This document shows, piece by piece, positions 44,990 to 57,936 of a stretch of 64,000 nt of DNA. The position numbers and the translations under genes were made by a program. Source of the DNA: Helichrysum umbraculigerum (taxonomy: Eukaryota > Streptophyta > Magnoliopsida > Asterales > Asteraceae); contig CATIUR010000003.1 of NCBI GenBank assembly GCA_949592205.1, forward strand, positions 159,701,759 to 159,765,758, read 5' to 3'. The notes under the pieces are model-generated. The model searched no databases. It saw nothing but the letters and a program-made list of their open reading frames with translations, and was not told the DNA's origin. Each line of letters begins with the position of its first letter. Within the stretch, counting starts at the first letter, position 1.

Positions 44990-45597
44990 TACACATATGT
45001 ATTATATAACTTGAAACTTTGCAATGCATATTCAACATTACAAATCGATCACAATTTGAAGATAAACTCCTTTGCTTGGTCCGATCGTAGGAAAGAGTAG
45101 CATATCTGGAACTAGTGGAGTGAGAGAATGGAGGTGTGTTTAAAGTGAAGGGAAATATGAGAGAGAAATGTGAGAGGGAAATGTAAGGTAAAAATATCTT
45201 GATGTTTAATATTATTAAATGAAAATATATAAATATTTAATAATATTATATTTAGAATTTGGCTTGAATCAAAATAAGATATACAAATATGTATTAATTT
45301 AATCAAACTATTAGTTAATAAACGAACATTTAACCGAATGATCACGAACATGTTATCGAACGTTCATGAATGTAAATGAACGAACGATACATGTGTTCAT
45401 GTTCATTCATATAATTAAACGAACGTAAAAATTTGTTCATGTTCGTTCATATAACGAAATGAACGAACATAAACGAACTTCCCGCCGAACGGTTCGCGAA
45501 TAGTTCGCCGAACGTTCAGTTCGCCTACAGGCCTAAGTACATCAACTCTACAGCAGCCTGCAACACCTAATGCAAAAATGCGAAATTCAAATGTACA

Positions 45598-48049
45598 TCT
45601 ATTCTATATATTAAACGAGGGATGAGGCTGACGTCATTCAGCTGCATCCCCCTAATCATTCGCTGCTATTTCGTTTACGTGGCTTCATCTGGTTAAAGGA
45701 ATTTTCTCCGTTTTTTGATTTATTTAATTTATATATTCATTTTTGGTGGTATTGCAAACGATTGACAGTCTCAAGGAAATGGCATGCAATTTGGTAAACA
45801 CACGCATTGGTCTTGGATAATTCATTCAAATACATGCATTATTTTGTCATGCAGTATTTGTTCTATATACCTCATGCATTCGTCTTGGATAATTCAGTCA
45901 AAAGCTGCATTGATCTTGGTATGTAAATACATTATTCTGTCTTGTAGTATTTGTTCTATATACTTCATGCATTTCGTTAATAATAATTACTGTAAAACAG
46001 AGTAATTACATTGCCATGCTATTAGGTATGTACATCACGGCATGCACATTCAAGCCATCAACAGACAAACTAGATGTATCGGTTTTATCAGTTTATTTAA
46101 CTTATCTTTTCATTTTACTTCATTCATTATGTTATAGATCTGTTGGTAGAAGTAATACATTTGCATTCAAACATTCAACAATCAAATTAAAAACTTTCTT
46201 TGAAAGTTAAGATTTTTTATGTTGCAGATTCTTTGAAAGGTTGGTTTTTATTTATTTTGTTAAAGTTTTCATTATGTAGTTCTAGATTTGTTTATTTCGA
46301 ATTTGTGTAATATTTAGTTTGTAGATTTGGAAAATAATTGGATAGTATTAGATTTTTGAGTTTTTAATTTTGTTGTTTAGAAAATTATTGGAAGACATTG
46401 GTAGACTGCAGTGTATTGAATTTCGTAGACTATGTTTATGAGCATTTTGTGCTATCCAGAGACATGCAAAAGCAAGTCTAATACACGGCAATAGCATGCA
46501 AAAGGGATATTATGCAAAAGACAACTTCCTAAAATATGATATTTGCATGAAGATCTTTTACCTTTTGTCTAACTCATTTGTCTTTCTATGAATACCTTTA
46601 ATGGTTTCAAATGCGGTGTGCGATTGTGTGATATTCATACATGCATATTCATGCAAATGGGTGGACAAGTGTTAAACTTTCATACTTACTCCTTCCTATA
46701 TATGGTTGATGTATCGTTGCTTGAATCCTTCATCTTTTCATTACTGCAAACGATTTCTCAAGTCATTCAATGGACGATCAACCATTGAATTTTGTCTCTG
46801 ATCTTAACACTTTTAATGATTCATGGAAGCTAAAGGTGCGTATTCTTCGAGTGTGCAAATCTACCTTCCCAATCGATATATATATTATACGGGGTGCGTA
46901 TTCTTTGATGTATTTATATTCTACCTGTAATGTTGCAGTTACAAGCTTCAAATAAGAGTACAAGATGCTACTGGTAGCACCTCTTTTGTGCTGTTTGATC
47001 GTGATATTTTCAAGCTAATTCACAAACCTGCAGTTGAAATTCGTGAAAGACAAGAAAGGGTTATTTATTTAATAATTTCAATTTTATAACTCTTAAAAGT
47101 AATAGACTGATTTTATACAGAATTTCCTTTTTATATTTTCATGATGCGTAATAGAATAAATCTACACGGGATTCTACTGGTGATGTATTTTCGGATGATT
47201 TTGATGTACTTCTTGATGAAAAGTATCTTTTCAAGGTTGATGTCTCTAAGTACAACATTGAAAATGGTTATCAAGTTTACACTGTTATTAAAGTTTGTTC
47301 AGATCCGAGTATTATTGTAGACTTTGTTGACACCAATACAGGAGACCAGGTGAAAATATTATTTGTTATATAGCAGCATTATATATATAGATTATATGTA
47401 ATATAAATTACTTTTTTATATAATTTGTTTTGCTCTATACTTTAATTTTATATTTTTTTCACACTATAGTTTGTTGGAGAAGAGGAAAACCTTCACCTTG
47501 ATCTTCAAGAAGGTTCATCTATCCAGTCAAGGTGCCATTTGTAATTTGTTTCAAATTTAATATTCTGTATCTGTTTTTATATTTATTTTATTGTTTTAAA
47601 ATAGTAATGTATTTTTTTTGTGGTAGGATCATGTCTCTTCTAACAATGATTCTTCTGATGGTTTTGATGATGACGATCATACTGCAACAAGTCCTTTTAA
47701 GCATCCAAGAGATGTTGAGGTCAATTAATTTCCTCCGCAGAATTCGTCGTCTAAAAAACGCTTAATTTCTGTGAAGATTGAAAAGGATTGATTGCTTCTC
47801 CTTTCATTAGCTCCAACTTTATCTTTCTTATCTTCATCTTTCTCTGTCCGAGTTATGTTTTAATTGTCTGTTTCTTTCTGTCATATTTCTCTGTCAAATT
47901 TTAAAAGTAACATACACAAATTTGGATTTTTGAAAATAATCCCCAATCCACTACGAAAATTGAATAACACTTCTTGTATTATTCTAACTCAACTACCCAA
48001 TGAGGCCCAACAATTAACAATCTTCAAAAACCTCGACGAAAAGTAATTC
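45598..48049 (+). mobile_element. Helitron-type segment carrying RPA-like exons
   Basis: Begins A|TCTATTCTATATATTAAACG, a 5' end typical of plant Helitrons, and contains a replication-protein-A-like gene remnant, a common Helitron companion gene. I could not find its 3' hairpin and CTRRT end; later insertions may have removed it. The right limit given is only where LTR-type sequence begins. Confidence 0.5.
46770..47790 (+). pseudogene. RPA1-like (OB-fold) Helitron-associated gene remnant
   Basis: 46770-46905 reads MDDQPLNFVSDLN and VRILRVCKSTFPIDIY, the start of an RPA1-like protein. The central OB folds are missing. Exons 46939-47059 (YKLQIRVQDATGSTSFVLFD), 47155-47349 (LLDEKYLFKVDVSKYN, DPSIIVDFVDTNTGDQ) and 47470-47531 match the RPA1 C-terminal domain. 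A tail ending SSKKRLISVKIEKD follows after a frame break (47630-47790). RPA1 binds single-stranded DNA; plant Helitrons often carry such genes next to RepHel. The deletion and broken frame make it a pseudogene. Confidence 0.75.
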
Positions 48050-48345
48050 GTATTATTCCTTTTTTTTTTTGCCGCACAACAATTTCGAATTTTTATATCT
48101 AAAGCCACATAGTTAGTCCATATAGTTGGTTAGCCCATTGGGATAACTATATATAATAACCCGAGTAATATATTCTTACATTTTTCCGTTTTCATTGTTT
48201 CGGGGTCGAAAACATTTTTAAAGGGACATGTTATGATAACCGGGTATAAAATTCACGTGATACAATTATAATTTCGTTGATTTCGGGGACGAAATCTTTT
48301 TTAGGGGGTTATGTTATAATAACCCGATTATTTTAAGTTTGTTAA
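48050..48345 (+). mobile_element. Two short Ty3 retrotransposon 3'-end remnants
   Basis: Twice a stretch like TTCGGGG(A/T)CGAAA…TTTTTA(G/A)(G)GG is followed by TGTTATRATAACCSG (about 48198-48245 and 48275-48320). This is the 'frame end, polypurine tract, LTR start' junction of plant Ty3 elements. Both are too short to place further. Confidence 0.5.
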
Positions 48346-49326
48346 TTATATATATAATCTATAAAATTAAAATATACTTAAAGCAGAATAGCTTGGGAAA
48401 ATCTCGGCCCTTAATTGGTTTTTCCCATCCTAATCCAACGATCTAGATTAATTTAATGATTGTTACACTTAGCACCCTTTAATATTTAAATTAATAATAA
48501 CTATTCCGATTTTAATAAATCAAAACGTAAAATATTAAAATACATTAAGAAGGTATATATTAAATCAATAAATCAATAAATAATTATATATCATCAATAT
48601 ATCAATCTATATATATACACATCCGAATTTTCTTCCGTGATTAGCACAAATGCCTAAAATTTTAAATTAAAAAATATTTAATGAAAAAAAAAATCAAATA
48701 TCAAATAATAATAATAAAAAGCCCACGCACAGCTTTTATCCAATTTTTTCATATATAATAATAATAATAATATAATACATATAAATAATACAGTAATTAC
48801 AAAATCTTCCCATGAACTACCTCACGACGATATTCATGAACAAATTCACCGTCTTAAAAACCCTAAACCATATTCCCCCTTTCTTCAAGGCCTTCTTGCC
48901 CAACCCTCAACTTCTGATCAAAACCTTGAATCCGACAAGAGCTTGAAGATGATGATGATGACGAAAGGGGAAACCGGAGTTGATTAAACCAGATGATCAT
49001 GATAAGGAAGAATGGAGTATTCGAACTTTCGTTGGCATGGATTGCAATCTCCATAATGAGGTAATTATAATTATATTTATTATTTTGGTTTAATTTAGGG
49101 TTTTTGTTTAGTACAAATTTTAATTGAGTTTTGTAATGTTTTTTATTTCATCAGGTAAATAGATAATGTTCCTCGATTGGATTTAACTTAAGTTTTATTT
49201 GGTATTTTAATTATTTGGCTATTTGAATATGTTGGTTTACTGTAAAAATACAGTAAACGCATACATAGAATGTGATATAAAATTATTAAAATCGATTATA
49301 ATGTTGTTCACTTTGCTATCTTTTAG

Positions 49327-51692
49327 AATGTATCACTTGAAATTTGCAAAAAAGCTTGAGATGAATGTTGAGTATCAGGGAAATAATGAGGTAGGTAGTA
49401 CCCTTAATGTTGATTTCAATTTGAGTATTTTTTGTATGGTTTAGTGTTTGATTTAAATAATTGTGTTTGTTGGCCACCGGTGAAGATCTCATTTAGGTTT
49501 TGGTCTTCTACGCACTATGACTGGCAATCGTGTTTTTGGTGCCCACAAGGTACATCGTCGTCCATTCGTGAATGTTCTTCCTTTGTTTTGTTTTGTTTTT
49601 AACAAAAATTCATTAGTTTACACAGTAGCTAGAGGGGAACTGTAGTTGTCACTTTTGCATTGTTGACAGTTTAGTAATGGACACTAGCTTCGGTATGCTA
49701 TGCCTGTATCATTTATGTGACTTTATACAACTTCACTCTATGAAATGTTGCAGATAATGAAGTTCGATTGTTATACCCAACGCTAATGGCCAGTCCTTAT
49801 AAACCATATATGATGCTGAGTTCCGTACTTCTCATGACATTATTCAGGGTAAGATCAGTTAAAAAATTCGACTGTGGAGTTACATATATGATGTGAATAT
49901 TTTTGTTACTTATGTTGAATTATGATTTTGCAAGGAAATGGTGTAATCCAGCAAAAAATTCAAGATTCTGGTAGGTATCATATTATCGTGCGAAGCTTGA
50001 ATTTCAACAGTGGAGGAGGTAAAATAAAACTTTCCTTTAATTATAGGATTAAATTAATGAACTTTCAACACTATAAATCAAAATCCGCATTGATGTAGTC
50101 AAGCTGCACTATCAACTTTCTACATTTATTAATTTGCGAACAGGTAAAAACATCAATGCAAGGGCAATCAAGGTCAATGTATTCTTCCTGTACAAGAGAA
50201 TCATGTTCTTCTGACAACTCCAAATTAGAAACAGGTAAGTTCATCATGTACACTCAAACATCATGCACGTTTCTTAAGCAACTAATGTTACATCACTTTC
50301 AGCCTTATTAATTAGTCCGCGATCAAAGCTAGCTAATAGATAGAGTATTTTGCGGTCCTAAAATTATGATTTACATCAAAGCTAATTGATCCTTGATATA
50401 TCCCTCAAATGAAATTGGGGAGTTGATTTAGACTTCCATAAAGACATATATAGCATTCATGATCAAGAGCCAAACCAACTTTCATCACAGTTTGGTACGG
50501 AAAATATTCATATGAACCTACTTGGATTAATTACCTGATATTTTAGGAATTTGAGCTAGAGCTTCCAAAAAAGGAAGAGTAATTACCTCATATATTAGGA
50601 ACTTGAGCTACAGCTTTCCAAAAAAGGAAGAGTCGATCAGTGACACCAGGATTAATTAAGGTGTTCCCATTAGTGAAGTGATGTGTTCCTTTTTTGTATC
50701 AATAAATATGTAGTTTATATTGCTGTTTATGGATTGAGTATTATATAAACTTAGATTTGTGAAGTTTTCATACATGAATAAAATTCAATTCTTTGTATTA
50801 GGATATATATATGATGGTGCTTGGCACATCAAGTTGAAGCATGAACCACGTTTTTACCTATTTATATTTGCAATGTTTACAACAAGTAGAATAGCATTTG
50901 ACATGAGGTGACAAGTTCGATTAAATTCCTTAGAAATAGGATATAATTAGTTTCAGATGGGTTGAACGCGTTAACTTAAAAAAGTGTATTTAAAATTTAA
51001 CGGTTCATATGGGTTGAGAGTGCCTCTGAGTGTATTGTGTTTCTGACTGTTTATAGCTTTCGAAACCATTTTATTACAAAAACCTAGATGGGTAATGGGG
51101 TATATGGTATATTATAGTTATCCGGTAGTACTTAATAATACATACTTTTCTCATTAATATCAATAGAAAAAGAAACAACAATGTTGGCGGGTCAACCCAA
51201 ACTGACCCATTATTACTCCTATGAAATCTATTACTTTTGATTTCTAAACAAATTTAGACCTTTTGCCCAATCTGTTCGACGTATACACTGCACATAGTTT
51301 TACATTCTGAATGTTTCAGGGAGCCCTTGATGGTGGAATTGACATTCCTGATAGTGAAAAGAGATTCGCTGGATATAGCAAGGACATTAAGCAACTTGAT
51401 GTTGAGATTCACTGCAAATACATATATGGGGGACATGTTGCTGCCTACATTAAGGTTTTTTCTCTTTCTCCACAATCATATTATCATAAAATTCATTTAA
51501 GCACTCAACCAGATATCGAATGAAGTATATCAATCTATGGCCTATGTTAATGGATGCAGATGTTAATGGAAGATGAGCCATAGAAGTACCAGTCACATTC
51601 ATTGAAGAGCTTTACATAAAGGTGCATGCAGTTATTCGTGCTAATCCTACTCCTAACAAATCCAATAAGCAGCCTCCCAAGGAGCACAAGAG
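49327..51692 (+). pseudogene. Ribosomal protein L5 (uL18) fragment captured with its introns
   Basis: Exon-like pieces: 49327-49390 (AKKLEMNVEYQGNNE), 49497-49549 (GLLRTMTGNRVFGAHK), 51320-51454 (GALDGGIDIPDSEKRFAG, then HCKYIYGGHVAAYIK) and 51560-51692 (LMEDEP, stop, then KVHAVIRANPTP and PPKEHKR). Order and spacing follow the family, which binds 5S rRNA in the large ribosomal subunit. Introns remain between pieces, so genomic DNA was captured rather than cDNA. In-frame stops and a frameshift in the last piece, a missing N-terminal half and a missing C-terminal end make it non-functional. Confidence 0.85.
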
Positions 51693-51827
51693 GTAACCAA
51701 TCTAAACTTGATTAGATTCCTGCTGCACAAAAGAACACTATTTAGAAGTGCCTCCCAAGGAGCACAAGAGGTAACCAATCTAAACTTAATTGGATTCCTG
51801 CTGCACAAAAGAACACAATTTAGAAGT
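51672..51827 (+). repeat. 78-bp tandem duplication at the end of the RPL5 fragment
   Basis: 51672-51749 and 51750-51827 are near-identical, both starting GCCTCCCAAGGAGCACAAG. The duplication copies the KEHKR-coding end. Confidence 0.95.
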
Positions 51828-51872
51828 GGCAAAAGTCTCAAAATCATTGAGATACTTCCAAACGGTAGTGAT

Positions 51873-52580
51873 CTAATCCTCCTTGAATGCATCCACATAT
51901 GTATTTGTGAAAGACGTGAAACCTTTGATGAACATAGGAAAATGCTTCAAAGCGGCCACCAATAGTTCTTTCATACTAATGTGGATCCCTTTAACTGTGG
52001 TGTGGTAGCGACGCTCAACAGCCTGTAACAGCTCTTTTGCCTCCTGTCCAACTGCATGCCCCTGCCACACTCATACATCTTCAACAGAATCCTCTGACAT
52101 TTTCTCATCAGGCCTTAATGCACCATAATCTTTGTTTTTATCAGTAGGCCTCGATACACCAGTATCTTCGTTTTTATCAGTAGGCCTCAATGTACTAGAA
52201 TCTTCATTTTTATTAGTATCATCAAAGCTACTTTTGGTGTGATCCTGCCACACTTCTTCAATAGAATCCTTTGATATTTTCTCATCTGGCATTGATGTAC
52301 TAAAATCTTCATTCTTATCAGTATCATCAAAGCTACTTTTGGTGTGATCCTGCCACACTTCTTCAATAGAATCCTTTGATATTTTCTCATCTGGCATCGA
52401 TGTACCAAAATCTTCATTCTTATCAGTATCATCAAAGCTACTTTTGATGTGACCCTGCCACACTTCTTCAACAAAATCCTACATTTTTTCATCAGGCATT
52501 AACGCATCAGTATCTTCATTTTCAGCAGTATCATCAAAGCTACTTTTGGTATGATTGTAAATACTTGCATCATCACCTGC
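51873..52580 (-). pseudogene. Repeat-rich gene fragment (39-residue repeats), unrecognised
   Basis: On the minus strand, after a CTTTGTTGCAG acceptor (52581), it encodes an acidic protein of repeated units such as EVWQDHTKSSFDDTDKNED, then a (S/T)SMPDEKISKDSIE end. Each unit is 117 bp, with three to four copies. After an in-frame TGA (52071-52073 zone) a different region follows (QEAKELLQAVERRYHTTVKG; FTSFTNTYVDAFKED). A further stop precedes the repeat block near 52480. The family is unknown to me. It is antisense to the RPL5 piece in the same Helitron, so it was captured independently. Confidence 0.5.
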
Positions 52581-53228
52581 AACAAAGTTGAATATATGAT
52601 CTTATGTTCTTAACCAATTATTACGGGATAGGATAGTTATCTTTATTTAGATACCATTAGAAATCTCAGGCCCCTTATGGATTTGAAGCTCATCGGAATA
52701 TATGGCCCCTGCCAAGTACGCCACAGCATGGTCCAACGTGTAAATCATCATTTTCTTAATCTATACAGAAAGAAAACCAAACGCTTATATAAAGCAAATT
52801 TGAAATTATGTGGACAGGTTTTGGATACTTTACATTTTAGCATTTGTTTTTTTAGCTCTGTGCTTTTCTGGAAGAGCATGGAATTCGTGTTGTAAACGGG
52901 CATCCGTCGAGACTTTCAGGTGAAACATAATTGAGTTCAACCTTTGTATTTGACTGCATGGAGGAAATTGTATCAGCAAAATTATTATTATCAAATATTA
53001 GCAATTATAAACAATAAATTAATATATGTTAAGTGTGTAAATGTAAAGTGTTATAATTTGCATATTTATAGCTTTAACCAAAAGTTGTTTTGTTTGGACT
53101 AAAGGGTCCGACCCATTGGTGAACCTTTAGAACATGATCCAAGTTAAAAGAGTTTAGATGCAATGATACAACTGATCAGTGACAACAATGTGATTATCTT
53201 TTTATTGGTGCTCTGATTATTGTGTTAG

Positions 53229-53326
53229 ATATAACTGATAGGAAGCAAAAGCTTATTGAGTGGTTGAATGCGTGGAATGTTGCTGCTGGAGGTAATGATG
53301 ATGACGAAGATGAAGATGACAAGTGA
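53229..53326 (+). pseudogene. C-terminal exon fragment with acidic tail, unrecognised
   Basis: After a TTGTGTTAG acceptor the frame reads DITDRKQKLIEWLNAWNVAAGG followed by an acidic DDDEDEDDK tail and stop. A short piece upstream (about 52857-52918) reads CAFLEEHGIRVVNGHPSRLS. They may be exons of one captured gene. The product is not recognised. Confidence 0.35.
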
Positions 53327-53329
53327 AGA

Positions 53330-54740
53330 TCAAGTGATGATGGTTTTTTGCATGTTGGATAATCTAGAAAAAAGAGAACTAAGAGTTTGTCGACTTGAGT
53401 TTTGTTGCTTTTTGGTGATTCGAAATATTAGTTGAATGTTGAAAATCATTTTAATATGGCAAATATTTTGCTTGCAGATATGCATATCCTTTTGGTTGAT
53501 GTTGTTGAAGTTGAAGTTGTTGACTCTAATGCTTTAGTTTATTTTTAGTTCAAAGTTTTGCCATGTCAATACCTTCTTGTCATCTCACTTTCTGAATCTT
53601 TATGATGCATTGCACCTTATAGAGTTTAACAAATTTCCGCATCATCTTACTATTTTAATCATATGTTTCATAAATATATGATTTTTTCATACATAATAAA
53701 AGCTAGAAGGTTATATAATATTTTAGAAATGTTATATAATCTAAAAGATTCATAGATCGTAAATTATAGTTATATATTGTTTTGTAGTAAAAGTAAATGT
53801 AACTCAGATCTCATAAGTTATGTCTTAATAATCAAAAAATTTTTGCTGCAAATACAGTTTAAGTGACTGAAAGATTGGATAAACAATAAAATTGTCTATT
53901 TGATAAAAGAAATATTTATAAAACCAAATAACAAGTAGTTGTATAATACATACAGACATAGAGGTATCTTAAGTTATTTAATTATTCCATTCCACAATTT
54001 TTTCAATATGAAAAAAATACTAGGGCCCACAAGTAAGGTGTATTTCAAGTTTAGACAGTCCTGAGTGCAAAATAAGCGTGTGAATATGTGGAACACCTGG
54101 CTTGAACGCATGAATAGCTGGAAGAACATAAAACTTTGAAGAATATAATGTTATATATGCCTAAATACATGGGTCTAAAAATAGACTTAATTCTCTCATT
54201 AGTTGATTTTTTTTCTCTCTTAATTTCATTCAATTAACTTTTCACATCTACCAATCACATTTGTATGTCTGGATTTAGGTCTATATAATTAGGTCTACCA
54301 ATCATTTTCCAAGTTTGAACCCTACCACAAGGACTATTGTGGATGCTCTAAACTGGATATTAAATAATTAATAATTCACCTGATTAAATCTATAAAAAGT
54401 CAAGACAATTAACATGCCGCATATTATAATTATTATCACAACATCCGGTTTTAGATGGGAAATTTTTTTTAAACTTTGGGTAAACATATAGATATCCGTA
54501 ATTTTTTTGTATGAATTCCACGATTTAGTATATATACAATTTGAGAAATTTCAATTATATTAATAAAGTGATAATGCATATGCAATAACATCAAATGAAA
54601 AAGGGTTATAGTCTCTAAAACAATAAATCCAAAGTTGTGATTAATTATATGTGGATATATAACGTTACAAAAATTTACTATATCAAAAAAAAAAAAAAAA
54701 CAATATACTTAAACTTTATATCTATTACAATTTCATTTTG
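53330..54740. other. Non-coding 3' part of Helitron H1
   Basis: AT-rich, with an A run at 54684-54700. No gene is seen up to the terminal hairpin. Confidence 0.4.
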
Positions 54741-55054
54741 GTTGCCCGCGTTGTCGCGGGTCTTATATCTAGTATCTATAATCTATAAAATATACTTAAA
54801 GCAAAATACAATGGAGAAATCTTAGCCCTTAATTGAGTTTTCCCAAATCAATCCGACCACCTAGATTAATTGTTAATACTTACACTTTCTACCCCTAAAT
54901 TGATTAAATTTTTATTAAATATATCTGGCTATATTATTAAAAAATTTACCGAGTTACGTTTCCCCAATTTTTACACCCAAAACCCTAATAGAACCCTAAC
55001 AGAAGCTATAATATAAACATATTCTTCCTCGGCCATCAGCTTCGCCGTACATCA

Positions 55055-56210
55055 TTGTCGCCGGCTATCAAAACCCACATACTGAGAATATCGAGTGTTG
55101 AAGTATGTATGTCAATTGTCTCATTGCCACCATCTATTCATGTTGTGATTCTTAGAGGTCTTCAGATTGATGATTCAAGGTATTTTATCACAATCCTTCC
55201 CTTCCTCAATGTTATTACTAAGTTTTTATCTTTATACTTTCTTATTCGTTATTTGTGTTTTAGATACATAAAAGGTTACAACCATTATATTTAGGAAAAG
55301 AAACCAAGGTCAAACACCACATACAGTTTGCTTAAAGTGACTCTACGAAACAATCACAACTCCATGCGGTCAACTTATCTTCGTCCGTGCCTCTCAATAG
55401 ATCGTTGTGAGGTGACTTTTTTGCTTTTATCATCAGTTTTCTTTTCACATTTATTTCTCTAATGTTTGTTTTGTACCCTTGAATATCTGCTAGGCAACAA
55501 ATGCCTGTTGTGCCGTACAATTCTGTTTATCAGTCCTAGAACTTGTGCAACCAGGTGAGTCAATATGTTGTTGATAGCAACTGATTTGGATTAGTGTCCA
55601 GTGTATTCTTCTACTGAAGTTGGGTTTAATTTGATTATTGAATGTTAAGAAGTCGACATCACATCTTTGATTGCTGGTCACCCAAAAGAAATAGGAGGAA
55701 GAGATTCAGGTATGTCATGGTTATGTTTGTTTACGATTTAAAGAACTAATTATTCTATTGGTACTTATTTAATCAATGACCATGGGAGCTTCTTTTTGTC
55801 AATAGTTTTTCTTGCTGCTCTAGGTATAAAGATATGAACTTTTAATCATTTTATTGATTTTAAGGTAATCGATTTCAATAAACCTTCATCAATTCATGTA
55901 AGTGAAAAGTCGTTCTGTTCTTGATTGTCTTTTTGGTAAATATATGGATAGGGAGACATCTTCCCCTCATTTTATCTCTTTATAAATCTGTAAAATTGTA
56001 AAACCTTCTCGAATCTTCATCATCTTTCCGATGACGATGGATCACTGGACGGAATCAACATTAACAAAAGGTTCATTGGTTGCAGAGCTTCATTAAAGAT
56101 CAATTTCAACAACTTCTATGTGACTGGATACGATAAGAATGGACTTGAACATCAAATGGCTAACCAAGATGGTTTTAGAGTGCCTATATATGCATAGTGA
56201 TGGGTGAGCA
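55055..56210 (+). other. Exon-like fragments in Helitron H2, unrecognised
   Basis: Short open stretches with plausible splice edges occur, for example 55090-55180 (PPSIHVVILRGLQIDDSR) and 56030-56197 (DDDGSLDGININKRF, ending GFRVPIYA and stop). They look like captured coding DNA, but no family can be named. Confidence 0.3.
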
Positions 56211-56929
56211 TTTATTAGTTATATTATACCTTCTTTTATCGTTATTCTGCATTTCATTATTTAATATTATGTTGTTGCTAGGGTTTGATGATTGATATGA
56301 ATCAAATAAAAAAGTTGTTCAGAATACTGACCATGAAACTTATACTTTATGATCAATTAAAGCAATTAAATATTAAACTTAGGCGTTATAGCTGATATGA
56401 ATCCTATAAACTTCTTGCGACCACAAAACGTAACCGTTCATATATTACTTTTTTCTTTTTTGTAAACTATATCCTAATCATATTTTAGCAGATCTCAGCT
56501 TCAACATTCCGACTGTTTTAAGACCAATTATGTGTTTGTGTTCTTGATTAAATTTCCAATCGTTTGATATAAAAGTTTCCATTTCATTTTGCTTTTGGGG
56601 TTACCTGATCAATTTCGTCTGAATCGTTGCAAAAGTTAATTAGTTAATCTATGTCGCGGGTCTGCAAATAGTTTTTCTTATTAATCTATGTCTCACATTG
56701 ACAGGTAGTTCAGAACTCACAAATAGGTCCAACATGTGAATGGGGATGGAAGTCTCTCACAAAGCAGATAATTTGAACAAATTATGTATTCTTTGTTTTA
56801 AAAAAAAAATTAATAATAAATAAAAGTTACTTATATGTGAAGGTAATAAATAAGGGTTTGTCGTGAAGTGAACCCATAAAAATAATAATACCCATGTACG
56901 CTTCGTATAGAAAAAGTTATACTATTATA

Positions 56930-57127
56930 TAATGATGGATAGCTTGGTGGTGCCAAATGGGTAATGGGTTGAGCAGTTAATTGGTACGTTCGATCTGCCT
57001 AGGTGGAACGGGTCAAATAATATAGTCAATGATGGATAGCTTGGTGGTGCTGAATGAGTAATGGGTTGAGCGATAAATTGGTATGTTGTGTCTGTTTTTG
57101 GGTCTGCCAAACGGGTCAAATAGTACT
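56930..57127 (+). repeat. Tandem duplication of about 100 bp
   Basis: Two copies beginning 'aatgatggatagcttggtgg' (56930 and about 57028) and ending 'gggtcaaat', diverged by several substitutions and an insertion. Confidence 0.85.
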
Positions 57128-57447
57128 CATATGCAGCAAGTATATTTTGGGCCATGAGGTTATGTAATGTCATTTGTATTTGATAAGCTAGATGTTTGCA
57201 AGCTGTGGTTTTGTGGTTAGCATATAATGTTCATATTTCATGTTAGTATACGTCTAAGCATATTGAGATTGGGTTTTGTTTATGTATGATGAGTTTGATC
57301 AATTGTCATCCACATAAATACCCTTAAATAAAACAAAATGGAGAATTGATTGATCTCAGTTCATATTCACCAATTTTTTGTGTATGCCTGGAACGGCTAT
57401 ATGGGTTATGCTAATTTTGTACTATGGATGGGTGACTTGGTTATGCT

Positions 57448-57936
57448 ATGCTTTTTTGCCTACTATGGATGGGTCTCTTAGAAGTTTCAAATTTTAGCAT
57501 AGTTAAAAAAAGTGTAGTTACTGACTATGAGGTTTTTAACAGGCTGGAGTATAACATGGAGTATGGAAATAAGAATGATGATATGGGTCATGATTATCAT
57601 ATGAAGAATGAAGGGTTGGAGTGCAGCAACTTACATGGGCAGTTTCAAAAGTTGACTATTTTGGGTCAAGAGACCTATTCTTTATACGTTTGTGAAGATA
57701 TAAGAGGAAATTCGGGTCAAATGACGAGTTACATGAATGTCAACATATGCACAAGTGCTACTCTCAAGATTATTAGATTTGGTTCGGGTCAGAGTGATAT
57801 TTTGGATGATTTTAAGACTACGACGGCGGGAAAATGTAATAAGATTGAAGATCCAGTTGCTGATCTAAGCGGTTCGGGTCTGAGTGATATTTTGGATGAT
57901 TTAAAGACCTTGAAGGCAGGAAATGTGAGAGTTTGA
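57448..57936 (+). CDS. Open frame of 162 residues in Helitron H2, unrecognised
   Basis: Reads from MLFCLLWMGLLEV to LKAGNVRV and stop. The C-terminal part contains a repeated unit GSGQSDILDDF / GSGLSDILDDL from a 90-bp tandem DNA repeat (57781-57870, 57871-57960). The second unit has lost bases, which ends the frame. It may be a captured exon or a chance frame. No domain recognised. Confidence 0.35.
   Translation: MLFCLLWMGLLEVSNFSIVKKSVVTDYEVFNRLEYNMEYGNKNDDMGHDYHMKNEGLECSNLHGQFQKLTILGQETYSLYVCEDIRGNSGQMTSYMNVNICTSATLKIIRFGSGQSDILDDFKTTTAGKCNKIEDPVADLSGSGLSDILDDLKTLKAGNVRV

Larger units (their letters stand above)
44103..45535. mobile_element. Non-autonomous hAT element with GTTCG-rich ends
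   Basis: 1,433 bp with terminal inverted repeats TAGGCCGGTAAACGAAC and TAGGCCTGTAGGCGAAC (complement), and an 8-bp target duplication with one mismatch (agtacagc at 44095-44102, agtacatc at 45536-45543). The subterminal zones (44110-44270, 45320-45520) are dense in GTTCGTTC/GAACGAAC. No transposase. A MITE and two microsatellites lie within. Confidence 0.8.
48351..54773 (+). mobile_element. Helitron H1 (about 6.4 kb) with captured gene pieces
   Basis: The 3' end is clear: hairpin CCCGCG-TTGT-CGCGGG (54745-54760), then TCTTATATCTAGT with CTAGT ending at 54773. The 5' end near 48351 (TATAATCTATAAAAT…ATATACTTAAAGC) matches the 5' end of H2 for about 130 bp with small gaps, but its first bases differ from TC. 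It contains ribosomal protein L5 exons, a minus-strand repeat-rich gene fragment and other exon-like pieces. No RepHel. Confidence 0.7.

Noticed and set aside
44783..45100. Open frames over TA/CA microsatellites
   Set aside because: Low-complexity translation of simple repeats.
52187..52492. 101-residue minus-strand frame in another frame of the repeat region
   Set aside because: A shadow frame of the 117-bp repeats; the acidic frame has a splice acceptor and better composition.
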